Source: Betaproteobacteria bacterium (GTDB lineage Bacteria; Pseudomonadota; Gammaproteobacteria; Burkholderiales; Usitatibacteraceae). From it: a stretch of 64,000 nt of DNA. The stretch covers positions 248,001-312,000 of the forward strand of contig JADJSD010000001.1 in NCBI GenBank assembly GCA_016711875.1, written 5' to 3'. The notes under the pieces were generated by a model that saw only the letters and a program-made list of their open reading frames with translations, was not told where the DNA came from and did no database searches. Each line of letters starts with the position of its first letter. Position 1 is the stretch's first letter. Shown here piece after piece: positions 54,025 through 62,305 of this stretch. The translations under genes were made by a program, and so were the position numbers.

Positions 54025-54644
54025 GGTGTCTCGGGGGCGGGGGAAACCCCGGGGGTGTACTCGAACAACGCGAACTTTACCGCGCCCGCGCTTGCTTCGC
54101 GCTTACAGGTCCATGCCGGCGAGGGGGGAATCACCGGTTCCGCGGCTTCCACGTAGATGCGCGCCCCCGGCGCGAGGCGGGGTTCGAGAGCGGCGAGGGC
54201 GGGCCCGGCGAGGCCCGAGGCGTAGGGGGGATCGACGAAAGCCACGTCGTAGCGGCCGCCCGCGCGGGCGAGCCATGCGATCGCGTCGCCCTGCACCACC
54301 TCGACACCTTCGGCGCCCAGGTCGGCGAGGCTCGCGCGCAGGTGGTCGCACACGCGGCGGTCGCGCTCGATCATCGTCACGCGGGAAGCGCCGCGGGAGC
54401 GGGCCTCGAACCCGAGGGCGCCGCTGCCGGCGAAAAGGTCGAGGCAGGCGAGGCCATCGAGACGCTGGCCCAGCCAGTTGAAAAGCGTCTCGCGAACGCG
54501 ATCGGGGGTGGGCCTGAGGCCTTCGGCGTCCGGAAACCGCACGACGCGGCTGCGCCAGTCGCCGCCGATGATGCGAAGGCGGTTTCGCGCCGCGCCCGGT
54601 CGGCCGGCGGAGGGCGGTGAAGCATTCCGTCGCGTGGCGGTCAT
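54021..54644 (-). CDS. rsmD: 16S rRNA guanine-966-N2 methyltransferase
   Basis: Methylates G966 of 16S rRNA. The 207-aa product has NRLRIIGGDWRSRVVRFPD, RPTPDRVRETLFNWLG, LDLFAGSGALGFEARSRGA (SAM motif) and the catalytic VAFVDPPYAS. The N-terminal about 20 residues are poorly conserved, so a slightly later start is possible. Divergent from ftsY, the typical arrangement. Confidence 0.95.
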   Translation of the reverse strand: MTATRRNASPPSAGRPGAARNRLRIIGGDWRSRVVRFPDAEGLRPTPDRVRETLFNWLGQRLDGLACLDLFAGSGALGFEARSRGASRVTMIERDRRVCDHLRASLADLGAEGVEVVQGDAIAWLARAGGRYDVAFVDPPYASGLAGPALAALEPRLAPGARIYVEAAEPVIPPSPAWTCKREASAGAVKFALFEYTPGVSPAPETP

Positions 54645-54660
54645 CGCGGCGATCTTACCG

Positions 54661-54666
54661 TAAAAT
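54661..54666 (+). promoter_or_regulatory. Candidate -10 (TAAAAT) of the ftsY operon
   Basis: TAAAAT in an AT-rich patch 43 nt upstream of the ftsY ATG, in the divergent rsmD/ftsY gap. No convincing -35. Confidence 0.35.
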
Positions 54667-54709
54667 ATTCTCGTTCCCTCTCCCCGCGGCCGTCCCTGCG
54701 CCGCTCCCC

Positions 54710-55657
54710 ATGTTCTCCTCGAAACCCAAGCCCGCGGAAGACGCGCCCGCCTCCGACTGGAAGTCGCGCCTGAAGCGCGGGCTCGCCCTCACCGGGGCGA
54801 GGCTCAAGCAGGTGGCGGGCGTCTTCCGGTCCCACCCGAAGATCGACGAGGCGCTCTACGAGGCGCTCGAGTCGCAACTGCTCGAGGCCGACGTGGGCGT
54901 GAAGGCGACGACCCACCTCGTGGAGAGCCTGCGCAAGGCCGCCAGGGACAAGCGTCTCGAGGATGGCGGCCAGCTCGAGCAGGAACTCAAGGATTTCCTC
55001 ACGGCGCTCGTCGCCCCGCTCGAGAAGCCCCTGGGCGATCTGCGACCGCGCCCGTTCGTGATCCTCCTGGCCGGGGTGAACGGCGCGGGCAAGACCACCA
55101 CCATCGGCAAGCTCACGCGCCTTTTCCAGTCGCAAGGCCTCTCGGTGCTGCTCGCCGCCGGCGATACTTTCCGCGCCGCGGCCCGCGAGCAGCTGATGGC
55201 CTGGGGCGCCCGCCATGACGTGACCGTGGTGTCCCAGGACGGCGGCGATTCGGCGGCCGTCATCTTCGACGCGATCCAGTCCGCGCGCGCCAAGGGCATC
55301 GATGTCGTCCTCGCCGATACCGCGGGGCGGCTTCCCACGCAGCTGCACCTGATGGAGGAGATCAGGAAGGTGAAGCGCGTCATCGCGAAGGCCGATCCCA
55401 CGGCCCCGCACGAATGCTGGCTCGTCCTGGATGCCAACACCGGGCAGAACGCGGTGCAACAGGTGAAGGCTTTCGACGCGGCCCTGGCGCTCACCGGGCT
55501 CATCGTCACCAAGCTCGACGGTACGGCCAAGGGCGGCTCGGTGGCGGCCATCGCGCGCGAGCACCCGGTTCCCATCCGGTTCATCGGCATCGGCGAGAAG
55601 CCCGACGACCTGCGCCCCTTCGTCGCCGCCGAGTTCGTCGGGGCACTTTTCGAGTGA
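54710..55657 (+). CDS. ftsY: Signal recognition particle receptor FtsY
   Basis: SRP receptor GTPase that docks ribosomes at the inner membrane. ATG 54710 (MFSSKPKPAEDAPASDW) gives 315 aa with only a short acidic A-domain. The N domain is followed by G1 LAGVNGAGKTTTIGKL, LLAAGDTFRAAAREQL, G3 VVLADTAGRLP, LVLDANTGQNAVQQ, G4 TKLDGTAKGG and FIGIGEKPDDLRPF. The first gene of ftsY-ftsE-ftsX-rpoH; its stop overlaps the ftsE start. Confidence 0.97.
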   Translation: MFSSKPKPAEDAPASDWKSRLKRGLALTGARLKQVAGVFRSHPKIDEALYEALESQLLEADVGVKATTHLVESLRKAARDKRLEDGGQLEQELKDFLTALVAPLEKPLGDLRPRPFVILLAGVNGAGKTTTIGKLTRLFQSQGLSVLLAAGDTFRAAAREQLMAWGARHDVTVVSQDGGDSAAVIFDAIQSARAKGIDVVLADTAGRLPTQLHLMEEIRKVKRVIAKADPTAPHECWLVLDANTGQNAVQQVKAFDAALALTGLIVTKLDGTAKGGSVAAIAREHPVPIRFIGIGEKPDDLRPFVAAEFVGALFE

Positions 55658-56337
55658 TCCAGTTCTCGGGCGTCACGAAGCGTTACCCCACCGGCTACGA
55701 AGCGCTCCGGGACGTGTCGTTCGAGGTGGCCGCGGGCGAGCTCGTCGTGGTGACGGGCCATTCGGGCGCGGGGAAATCCACCCTCCTCAAGCTCGCCGCC
55801 GGCATCGAGCGCGCCACGCGCGGCAGCGTGGTCGTGAATGGCCAGAACCTGTCCTCGCTCGGCGAGACGGCCCTCGCGGTGTTGCGACGCCACATCGGCT
55901 TCGTCTTCCAGGACCACAAGCTGCTCTTCGACCGAAGCGCCGGCGAGAACGTCGCCCTGCCGCTTCGCATCGCGGGCACGGCATCGGACGAAACCGGTCG
56001 CCGCGTGCGCGCCGCGCTGGACAAGGTGGGGCTCCTCGCCCGCGAGAAGGCGCTGCCGATCACGCTCTCCGGCGGCGAGCAGCAGCGCCTGTGCATCGCG
56101 AGGGCCATCGTGAACCGGCCGGCCATCCTCGTGGCGGACGAGCCCACCGGCAATCTCGATGCGGAGTCCTCCCGCGCCATCCTCGAGCTCTTCCTTTCGT
56201 TCCATCGCGTGGGCGTCACGGTGCTCCTGTCCACGCACGACGTGTCGAGCCTCTCGCAGCTCGGCGGGCGGCATCTCGCGCTGCGAGCCGGGCTCGTCGA
56301 GTCGGCCGCCCCCCTCGGCGAGGCCGTGCCGGGATGA
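55654..56337 (+). CDS. ftsE: Cell-division ATP-binding protein FtsE
   Basis: ABC ATPase that with FtsX controls septal peptidoglycan hydrolases. GTG 55654 overlaps the ftsY stop (GTGA) and gives 227 aa. IQFSGVTKRYPTGYEALRDV starts the fold; Walker A is GHSGAGKS, the signature is LSGGEQQR and Walker B is ILVADEPTGNLD. The stop overlaps the ftsX start. Confidence 0.96.
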   Translation: MIQFSGVTKRYPTGYEALRDVSFEVAAGELVVVTGHSGAGKSTLLKLAAGIERATRGSVVVNGQNLSSLGETALAVLRRHIGFVFQDHKLLFDRSAGENVALPLRIAGTASDETGRRVRAALDKVGLLAREKALPITLSGGEQQRLCIARAIVNRPAILVADEPTGNLDAESSRAILELFLSFHRVGVTVLLSTHDVSSLSQLGGRHLALRAGLVESAAPLGEAVPG

Positions 56338-57245
56338 ACGCCTGGATTCGCACCCATCGCCACGCGCTCGGGGACGCGCTGCGGCGCCTCGCCGCGCAGC
56401 CGGGCGCGAGCCTCGTCGCGGTGCTCGTGATCGCCATCGCCGTCACGATCCCGGTCCTGGGGCTCGCGCTCGTGCGCAGCGTCGACGCGGCCGTGGGCGG
56501 GCTCGACACCGATCCCCACGTGAACGTGTTCCTCACGCTGGACGCCTCGGACGATGACGCGAAGCGCGTGGAAGCCGCCCTTCGCGCCCACCCGCAGGCG
56601 GCTGCCGTCAGGTTCGTCCCCCGCGCGAAGGCGCTGGAGGAGCTCAAGGCCACGACGCACCTGGCCGAACTCCTCGCCAATCTCGAGCGCAACCCCCTGC
56701 CCCACGCCTTCACCGTCCGCACGCGCACGGCGGACCCGGCGCAGCTCGCCGCCGTCCGCACGGCCTGGCTCCAATTGCCCAAGGTCGAGCAGGTCTCGGC
56801 GGAGTTCGAGTGGGCGGAAAAGCTCGGCCGCTGGACGCGTTTCGCCGGCCGCGTCCTCGCGGGCGGGGCGATCCTGCTCGCCCTCGCCGTTCTTTTCATC
56901 GTCGGGCACCTCATCCGCCTGCAGGTCGTCACCCGTCGGGAGGAAATCGAGGTGAGCCAGCTCATCGGCGCCACGGCCGGGGACGTCCGGCGTCCCTTCC
57001 TTTATCACGGCGCCCTCCAGGGGTTGGCTGCCGGAGCCAGCGCCCTGGCCCTGGCCACCGGCCTCATCGCTTGGATGAACGCAGAATTGTCAGTCCTTAC
57101 TAGCTCATACGCCTATGAATTCAAGGTTGTTTTCCTGGATTCATCGACCGTCCTCGCCGTTGCCCTCGGGACGGCCCTGTTGGGCTGGCTCGGGGCATGG
57201 ATCTCCGTTTCCCGGGAGCTGCGCCGCTTTGCCGGCCAGCCCTGA
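56334..57245 (+). CDS. ftsX: Cell-division protein FtsX
   Basis: Membrane partner of FtsE, 303 aa with four hydrophobic helices. The first is near residues 26-48 (SLVAVLVIAIAVTIPVLGLA), followed by the large periplasmic loop, and the remaining three lie in the C-terminal half with LQVVTRREEIEVSQLIGAT between. The final about 60 codons (57080-57140) are conspicuously less G+C-rich than the rest, which may reflect an embedded rpoH promoter. Confidence 0.95.
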   Translation: MNAWIRTHRHALGDALRRLAAQPGASLVAVLVIAIAVTIPVLGLALVRSVDAAVGGLDTDPHVNVFLTLDASDDDAKRVEAALRAHPQAAAVRFVPRAKALEELKATTHLAELLANLERNPLPHAFTVRTRTADPAQLAAVRTAWLQLPKVEQVSAEFEWAEKLGRWTRFAGRVLAGGAILLALAVLFIVGHLIRLQVVTRREEIEVSQLIGATAGDVRRPFLYHGALQGLAAGASALALATGLIAWMNAELSVLTSSYAYEFKVVFLDSSTVLAVALGTALLGWLGAWISVSRELRRFAGQP

Positions 57246-57262
57246 GGGAACCCGCGACCCCT

Positions 57263-57289
57263 TTAGCACTCCAATCGCAGGAGTGCTAA
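57263..57289. promoter_or_regulatory. CIRCE operator (HrcA-binding site) upstream of rpoH
   Basis: TTAGCACTC (57263-57271), a 9-nt spacer and GAGTGCTAA (57281-57289) make an exact match to the consensus CIRCE inverted repeat. It lies 26 nt before the rpoH ATG and 17 nt after the ftsX stop. HrcA bound here would be expected to repress rpoH at normal temperature. No hrcA gene is in the window. Confidence 0.95.
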
Positions 57290-57315
57290 ACTTCAAGCCC
57301 AAGGAGGCCCCTTCG

Positions 57316-58167
57316 ATGAACGCTGCGTCGCTGCCCATCCCGTCCCCCATTTCGAGCCTGGAGTCGTACATCCATGCCGTGAACGCGATCCCCATGCTCA
57401 GCGTGGAACGCGAGGTGGAACTGGGTCGCCGGCTTCGCTCCGAGAGCGACGTTTCCGCCGCCCGCGACCTGGTCGTCTCGCACCTGAGGCTCGTCGTGTC
57501 CGTCGCCCGCAATTACATGGGCTACGGGTTGCCCCAGGCCGACCTCATCCAGGAAGGCAACGTCGGCCTCATGAAGGCGGTGCGCCGCTTCGACCCGGAG
57601 CGCGGCGTGCGCCTCGCCTCGTTCGCGATCCACTGGATCAAGGCCGAGATCCACGAATACATCCTGCGCAACTGGCGCCTGGTGAAGGTCGCCACCACCA
57701 AGGCGCAAAGGAAGCTCTTCTTCAACCTGCGCAGCATGAAGGCCACGAGCGCCACGCTCACGCCGGACCAGGTGCGGGACATGGCCACGACGCTCAACGT
57801 GAAGGAAAGCGACGTGGTGGAAATGGAGCAGCGCCTCCAGGGCCACGACCTCACGCTCGACCCTTCGCCGGAAGACGGAGAGGAACGCGTCGGCCCGATC
57901 GCCTTCCTCGCCGACGCGGCCGAAGGCCCCGCCGAACAGGTCGAGCGAGTCCAGACGGAGCGGCTCGAGAGCGAAGGCCTCGCGAGCGCCCTCGCGGGCC
58001 TCGATCCGCGCAGCCGCCGGATCATCGAGGCCCGCTGGCTGGCCCAGGGCGAGCCGAGCACGCTGCACCAGCTCGCCGCCGAGTTCGGCGTGTCGGCCGA
58101 GCGCATCCGCCAGATCGAGGCGAAGGCCTTGACGAAGATGAAAGGCGCGCTCGCGGGCTCCCGCTAG
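57316..58167 (+). CDS. rpoH: RNA polymerase heat-shock sigma factor (sigma-32)
   Basis: Alternative sigma factor for chaperone and protease genes. The 283-aa product has the region 2 stretch PQADLIQEGNVGLMKAVRRF and FDPERGVRLASFAIHWIKAEI, the diagnostic RpoH box QRKLFFNLR near residue 136, and the region 4 helix-turn-helix ending AERIRQIEAKALTKMK. A strong ribosome site (AAGGAGG) precedes ATG 57316. A CIRCE operator lies in its leader, implying HrcA control in addition to the usual translational and proteolytic control of this family. Confidence 0.97.
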   Translation: MNAASLPIPSPISSLESYIHAVNAIPMLSVEREVELGRRLRSESDVSAARDLVVSHLRLVVSVARNYMGYGLPQADLIQEGNVGLMKAVRRFDPERGVRLASFAIHWIKAEIHEYILRNWRLVKVATTKAQRKLFFNLRSMKATSATLTPDQVRDMATTLNVKESDVVEMEQRLQGHDLTLDPSPEDGEERVGPIAFLADAAEGPAEQVERVQTERLESEGLASALAGLDPRSRRIIEARWLAQGEPSTLHQLAAEFGVSAERIRQIEAKALTKMKGALAGSR

Positions 58168-58186
58168 CCCCTTGCCGCACCCACGG

Positions 58187-58217
58187 AAAGGGCCGCGAGC
58201 GAAAGCCGCGGCCCTTT
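58187..58217. terminator. Hairpin between rpoH and the SCO1 gene
   Basis: An 11-bp perfect stem (58187-58197 with 58207-58217, 9-nt loop) lies between convergent rpoH and the SCO1/SenC gene. Each arm has three A or T at the base, but there is no long T-run, so it may act weakly on either strand. Confidence 0.65.
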
Positions 58218-58235
58218 GCCTTTGGCGGAGCCGCT

Positions 58236-58838
58236 TCAGGCGTTGTTGAGCAGGACCTTCAGGTCCGCGGCCATCTTGTCGGCGGCCATGCCGTAGGCGA
58301 AGACGAGGCGCAGCTTCCCCTGCGGGTCGAACACCAGCGTCTGCGCGGAGTGGTCGACCGTGTAGGTCTGCGGCGTGGAGCCCGGCCGCTCGGCCGCGTA
58401 GATCTTGAAGTCCTTCGTCACCTTGGCCGTCTGCGCCGCGTCCCCGTAGAGACCGAGGAAGGCCGGGTTGAACGCCGGAACATAGTTCTTCAGCAGTTCG
58501 GGCGTGTCGCGCTTCGGATCCACGGTCACGAAGAGCACCTGCACGCGACCGGCATCCGCGCCGAGGATCTTCATCGCGCCGGACAGGTCCGAAAGCGTCG
58601 TCGGGCACACGTCGGGGCACTGCGTGTAGCCGAAGAAGAGCGTCACCGCCTTGCCGCGGAAATCGGCGAGCGTGCGTTCCTTGCCGTTGTGGTCCGTCAG
58701 GCGGAAGTCCGGGCCGATGTCCGCGCCCGTCACGTCGACGCCGTTGAAGACGGGCTTCGAGAAGGGCAGAAACTTGTCGCAGCCGGTGGCGAGGGCGATC
58801 GCCGGCATGCCGGCGAGGAAGGCGCGTCGCGAGATCAT
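58236..58838 (-). CDS. SCO1/SenC copper chaperone for cytochrome oxidase
   Basis: Delivers copper to the CuA site of cytochrome c oxidase. The 200-aa product begins MISRRAFLAGMPAIALATGC, a twin-Arg leader with a possible lipobox Cys20. The thioredoxin-like domain has FFGYTQCPDVCPTTLSDL (CxxxC copper site) and the His ligand in YTVDHSAQ. The start overlaps the cyoE/ctaB stop by 4 nt. Confidence 0.94.
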   Translation of the reverse strand: MISRRAFLAGMPAIALATGCDKFLPFSKPVFNGVDVTGADIGPDFRLTDHNGKERTLADFRGKAVTLFFGYTQCPDVCPTTLSDLSGAMKILGADAGRVQVLFVTVDPKRDTPELLKNYVPAFNPAFLGLYGDAAQTAKVTKDFKIYAAERPGSTPQTYTVDHSAQTLVFDPQGKLRLVFAYGMAADKMAADLKVLLNNA

Positions 58839-59737
58839 GGCGTCGAGAGCAGGGGCAGGTAGTGGTCGATCATCAGCGCGGCGAAAAGGGCCGCGAGATA
58901 GAAGATCGAGTACGAGAAGGTGCGCTTGGCGACGGTGTCCGTGTACGCCACGTACAGCACGATCGCGTAGAAGAGGAACACCGCGTCCAGGATGAGCGCC
59001 GAGCCCAGGTAGAAATAGCCCGCCATGCCCGTCGCGAAAGGCATGAGCGTCGTCGCGATCATCACCAGCGTGTAGAGCAGCAGGTGCAATCGCGTGAAGG
59101 ACTCGCCGTGGGTGACGGGAAGCATGGGTATGCCGGCACGCGCGTATTCCTTGCGGCGGTAGAGCGCGAGCGCCCAGAAGTGCGGCGGCGTCCACGCGAA
59201 GATGATGAGGAAGAGCAGCAGCGGCTGGTAGGGCACATCGCCGGTGATGGCCGCCCAGCCGAGCACCGGCGGCATCGCGCCGGAGGCGCCGCCGATCACG
59301 ATGTTCTGCGGCGTCGAGGGCTTGAGGATGATCGTGTAGATGATGGCGTAACCCACGAACGTCGCGAGCGTGAGCCACATCGTGAGGGGGTTCACGGCGT
59401 GCCAGAGGATCGCGAGGCCCAGCCCCCCGACGGCGCCCGACAGCATGAGGATCTGCGCGGTCGTGATGGTGCCCATGACGGTGGGGCGTCCGCGCGTACG
59501 GGCCATCACCGCGTCGAATTTTTCCTCCACCAGGCAGTTGAACGCCGCCGCCGCGCCCGCCACGAGGGCGATGCCGACGGTCGCGTAAAGCGTGAGGGCG
59601 AGCGGCGGCATCGCGGGCGCCGCGAGCAGCATCCCGATCACCGCCGTGAAGACGATGAGCGAGACGACGCGCGGCTTCATGAGGCGCCAGAACTGGCCCA
59701 GCACGTCGGCGCTGCGGGAAATCGCGTGGTCGGTCAT
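58835..59737 (-). CDS. ctaB: Protoheme IX farnesyltransferase (heme O synthase)
   Basis: UbiA-type prenyltransferase that makes heme O. The 300-aa product has about eight to nine membrane helices, the prenyl-diphosphate motif in AAFNCLVEEKFDAVMARTRG (an N-x3-E/D variant), KPSTPQNIVIGGASGAMPPV and AWTPPHFWALALYRRKEYA. A TATAAT box lies 55 nt upstream. No heme A synthase (ctaA/COX15) gene is adjacent, although that is its usual neighbour in this cluster. Confidence 0.96.
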   Translation of the reverse strand: MTDHAISRSADVLGQFWRLMKPRVVSLIVFTAVIGMLLAAPAMPPLALTLYATVGIALVAGAAAAFNCLVEEKFDAVMARTRGRPTVMGTITTAQILMLSGAVGGLGLAILWHAVNPLTMWLTLATFVGYAIIYTIILKPSTPQNIVIGGASGAMPPVLGWAAITGDVPYQPLLLFLIIFAWTPPHFWALALYRRKEYARAGIPMLPVTHGESFTRLHLLLYTLVMIATTLMPFATGMAGYFYLGSALILDAVFLFYAIVLYVAYTDTVAKRTFSYSIFYLAALFAALMIDHYLPLLSTP

Positions 59738-59792
59738 CGGGTATCGGGTGGGGGCGCGGCGGAACGCAATGCGGGCGCCGGCGAAAGAGGCA

Positions 59793-59798
59793 ATTATA
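59793..59798 (-). promoter_or_regulatory. -10 box (TATAAT) upstream of ctaB
   Basis: Perfect TATAAT on the minus strand, 55 nt before the ctaB start and just past the stop of the upstream Sco-like gene. ctaB and the SCO1 gene may therefore be transcribed separately from the oxidase genes. The -35 is weak. Confidence 0.45.
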
Positions 59799-59816
59799 CC
59801 GTCCGGATCGGCCGGA

Positions 59817-60374
59817 TCAGCCGATCTGGGATGCCTTCAGCAGGCGTTTGAGGTCTCCCAGCATCTTCTTGGCATCCGCGTTCGCCGGGAAGCGCATCAT
59901 CACCCGCCCCTCGGGATCGGCCACGTAGAAATGCGCCCGGTCGTTCAGCGGCACGGGCGGCAGGACGAGACCGACCGGCGGGGAAAGGACCACCAGCCCC
60001 TCGTGCGCGGCCACGGCCTCGGCAGGCAGCGGCTTCGAATCGTCGGCGACGAAGACGCGCTCCACCCGTCCCGCATCGCGCCCGAGCGCCAGGCGCACCT
60101 GCCGCATGAGCGTGAGCTTTTCCGCACAGGCGGCCGGGCATTCGCCGGAATCGGAGACGACGAGGATCCACTTGCCGCGCAGTTCCTCGAACCGGAACCT
60201 CCCCCCGCTCTGGCGTCCGAGCGGCGCCGAAGGAAAGGCCGCCGGGGGGGTCACGAATTCCCCGTAGTTCGTCGTCTTCTCCGGCGGGAAGAAGTGGAAC
60301 GCCAGGGTCGAGGCGATGATCGGCAGCGCGAAAAGCGCCATGATCGCGAGGAGTTTCGCGCGGGAACTAGCCAT
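59817..60374 (-). CDS. Membrane-anchored Sco-like thioredoxin-fold protein, oxidase assembly
   Basis: 185 aa: one N-terminal membrane helix (LLAIMALFALPIIASTLAF), then a periplasmic domain with GKWILVVSDSGECPAACAEK. CPAAC is a CxxxC like the Sco copper site, but the expected later Sco-type His is not obvious (NDRAHFYVADPEG is a candidate). It is the small transmembrane protein usually found between SURF1 and COX15 in betaproteobacterial oxidase clusters. The start overlaps the SURF1 3' end by 8 nt. Confidence 0.82.
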   Translation of the reverse strand: MASSRAKLLAIMALFALPIIASTLAFHFFPPEKTTNYGEFVTPPAAFPSAPLGRQSGGRFRFEELRGKWILVVSDSGECPAACAEKLTLMRQVRLALGRDAGRVERVFVADDSKPLPAEAVAAHEGLVVLSPPVGLVLPPVPLNDRAHFYVADPEGRVMMRFPANADAKKMLGDLKRLLKASQIG

Positions 60375-61080
60375 GGCCGGCCTTCCGCAGGTTGAGGGCC
60401 ACCCACAGCACCGCCACCGTGGCGGCCAGGGAGAACCAAGTGAGGGAATATTCGCGGTGCTTCGCGATGCCGGCGTCGGGCCTTTCCTCGACGGCGACGA
60501 GCCCCTCGCCGGGCGGCGAGGCGAGCAGCACGACGGGCGCCACGGGCTCCTTCGTGCGCTGCGCGAAGCGCTCGATCGACAGGTTCTGCCAGACGCTGCC
60601 CTCGACGTAGTCCGCCGAGAGTTCGAGGAAACGCGCCGGCGGCAGGACGGCGAGCCCGGTGATGGCGCGTTCGCCTTCCGGCACGGCGACCGCGGGCGGG
60701 GCGGGATAGGCGGGCCCACGTGCCACCCAGCCACGGTTCACCAGGACGAGGGCGCCGGACGGCGCGAGGCGAAAGGGCGTCATCACGTGGTAGCCCGCGC
60801 GGCCGCCGTGGATGCGGTTGTCGACGAAGATCTGGCCCTCGGCGAGGTAGCGCCCCTGCGCCCGCACGCGGCGGAAGAGGAGATCCTGCGAGGTGCCGCC
60901 CGCCCCCGTGATCGTGACGGGCGCCGCCGCCACGCGGGCCTCGAGAAGCGCCTGCCGCTCGGTCTTCTCCTGGGCGCGCCGGTCCTGCCAGTTGCCGAGC
61001 CACAGCGTGAGGGCCATGAGGGCGAATGCAGCGAGCGTCGGGACGACGCGCGGCGCGAAGACCGCGGGGCCTATCCTCAC
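60367..61080 (-). CDS. SURF1 family cytochrome oxidase assembly protein
   Basis: Helps insert heme A into oxidase subunit I. GTG 61080 gives 237 aa with a helix at each end: LAAFALMALTLWLGNWQDRRAQEK (named here by position, about residues 16-39) and WFSLAATVAVLWVALNLRK. LFRRVRAQGRYL, VDNRIHGGRAGYHVMTPF and VLVNRGWVARG are SURF1 hallmarks. Overlaps the next gene. The start is not certain; an upstream in-frame ATG would add about 20 basic residues. Confidence 0.9.
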   Translation of the reverse strand: MRIGPAVFAPRVVPTLAAFALMALTLWLGNWQDRRAQEKTERQALLEARVAAAPVTITGAGGTSQDLLFRRVRAQGRYLAEGQIFVDNRIHGGRAGYHVMTPFRLAPSGALVLVNRGWVARGPAYPAPPAVAVPEGERAITGLAVLPPARFLELSADYVEGSVWQNLSIERFAQRTKEPVAPVVLLASPPGEGLVAVEERPDAGIAKHREYSLTWFSLAATVAVLWVALNLRKAGHG

Positions 61081-61146
61081 CGGATGGCCCCGACGGCCGC
61101 GGCGTAGAATGGCGATTCGATCGCGCACCGGCCGTCGCATCCCGCC

Positions 61147-61344
61147 ATGAAAATCGTCGTCATCCTGCTGCTCTTCGCGGTCATCGCCAGTCTCTTCTCG
61201 GGCCTTTTCTTCGTGTACAAGGACAAGGGCAACAGCAAGCGCGCGGTCACCGCGCTCACGATCCGCATCGGGTTGTCGGTGCTCGTGTTCCTCATCCTCA
61301 TCGGATCGTACTGGTTCGGACTCGTTCCCGGCGGCAAGCTCTAG
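61147..61344 (+). CDS. DUF2909 twin-transmembrane protein
   Basis: 65 aa with two membrane helices, the first in MKIVVILLLFAVIASLFSGL and the second in LSVLVFLILIGSYW, joined by a short positive loop (YKDKGNSKRA). This small protein regularly sits between SURF1 and subunit III genes in betaproteobacteria, on the opposite strand as here. A role in oxidase biogenesis is inferred from context only. Confidence 0.88.
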   Translation: MKIVVILLLFAVIASLFSGLFFVYKDKGNSKRAVTALTIRIGLSVLVFLILIGSYWFGLVPGGKL

Positions 61345-61360
61345 AGCGCGGGCCGGAAAC

Positions 61361-61390
61361 AAAAAGCCGCACCGAGGTGCGGCTTTTTTT
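61361..61390. terminator. Bidirectional terminator between DUF2909 and ctaE
   Basis: A long stem (AAAAAGCCGCACC with GGTGCGGCTTTTT, 61361-61388) has A/T tracts on both ends: TTTTTTT on plus and TTTTTGTTT on minus. It serves both convergent genes. Confidence 0.92.
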
Positions 61391-61407
61391 CGTCCGGACG
61401 AGCCTCG

Positions 61408-62259
61408 CTAGACCCAGTACACGAACACGAACAGCAGCAGCCAGACCACGTCCACGAAGTGCCAGTACCAGGCCACCGCTTCGAAGCCGAAGTGGTGGTC
61501 GGCCGTGAAGTGGCCCTTCATGCAGCGAAAGAGGATCACGGTGAGCATCACCGCGCCCAGGGTCACGTGGAAGCCGTGGAAGCCCGTGAGCATGTAGAAG
61601 GTGGAGCCGAAGACGCCCGAGGTGAGCTTGAGGTTCAGGTCCGAGTAGGCGTGTACGTACTCGTAGATCTGGAAACCCAGGAACGTGAAGCCGAGCGCCA
61701 CCGTGGCGGCGAGGCCCAGGATGAGCTGCGAGCGGTTGCCGACCTTGAGCGCCCAGTGGGCCCAGGTGACCGTGACGCCCGAGGAGAGCAGCAGGAAGGT
61801 GTTGAGCGCCGGGATGCCCCACGCGCCCATGGCGGTGAACTGCGGCGGCAGGTACGGGCCGGCCGAGGGCCAGGCGCCCTTGTACTCCGGCCAGAGCAGC
61901 TTGTTGTCGATGTCGGCGAGCCAGGGCACCGAGTACACCCGCGCGTAGAAGAGCGCCCCGAAGAACGCGGCGAAGAACATCACCTCCGAGAAGATGAACC
62001 AGCTCATGCTCCAGCGGAACGAGAGGTCCACCTGCTTGTTGTACAGCCCGCCCTCGCTCTCGCGGATCACGGTGCCGAACCACCCGAAGAGCATGTAGAA
62101 GAGGATCGCGAGGCCGGCGAGGAAGATCCAGCCGCCGCCGCCGATCGAGTTCATCCACATCACGCCGCCGAAGGCCATGACGAGAAGCGCCGCCGATCCC
62201 ACGAGGGGCCAGTGCGAGGGGGGTGCGAAGTAGTAACCGCCGGTTGGTGCGTTGCCCAC
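61408..62259 (-). CDS. ctaE: Cytochrome c oxidase subunit III
   Basis: 283-aa seven-helix subunit of the aa3-type oxidase. GTG 62259 has GGGAG upstream. Family stretches are SFRWSMSWFIFSEVMFFAAF, LNTFLLLSSGVTVTWAHWAL, STFYMLTGFHGFHVTLGAVM and AVAWYWHFVDVVWLLLFVFV. It is followed by a bidirectional terminator, so the ctaD-ctaG-ctaE transcript likely ends here. Confidence 0.97.
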   Translation of the reverse strand: MGNAPTGGYYFAPPSHWPLVGSAALLVMAFGGVMWMNSIGGGGWIFLAGLAILFYMLFGWFGTVIRESEGGLYNKQVDLSFRWSMSWFIFSEVMFFAAFFGALFYARVYSVPWLADIDNKLLWPEYKGAWPSAGPYLPPQFTAMGAWGIPALNTFLLLSSGVTVTWAHWALKVGNRSQLILGLAATVALGFTFLGFQIYEYVHAYSDLNLKLTSGVFGSTFYMLTGFHGFHVTLGAVMLTVILFRCMKGHFTADHHFGFEAVAWYWHFVDVVWLLLFVFVYWV

Positions 62260-62305
62260 GGGTTGACTCCCTTTGGTGTCCAGTTCGACTGCCTTGTCGT
62301 TGCCG

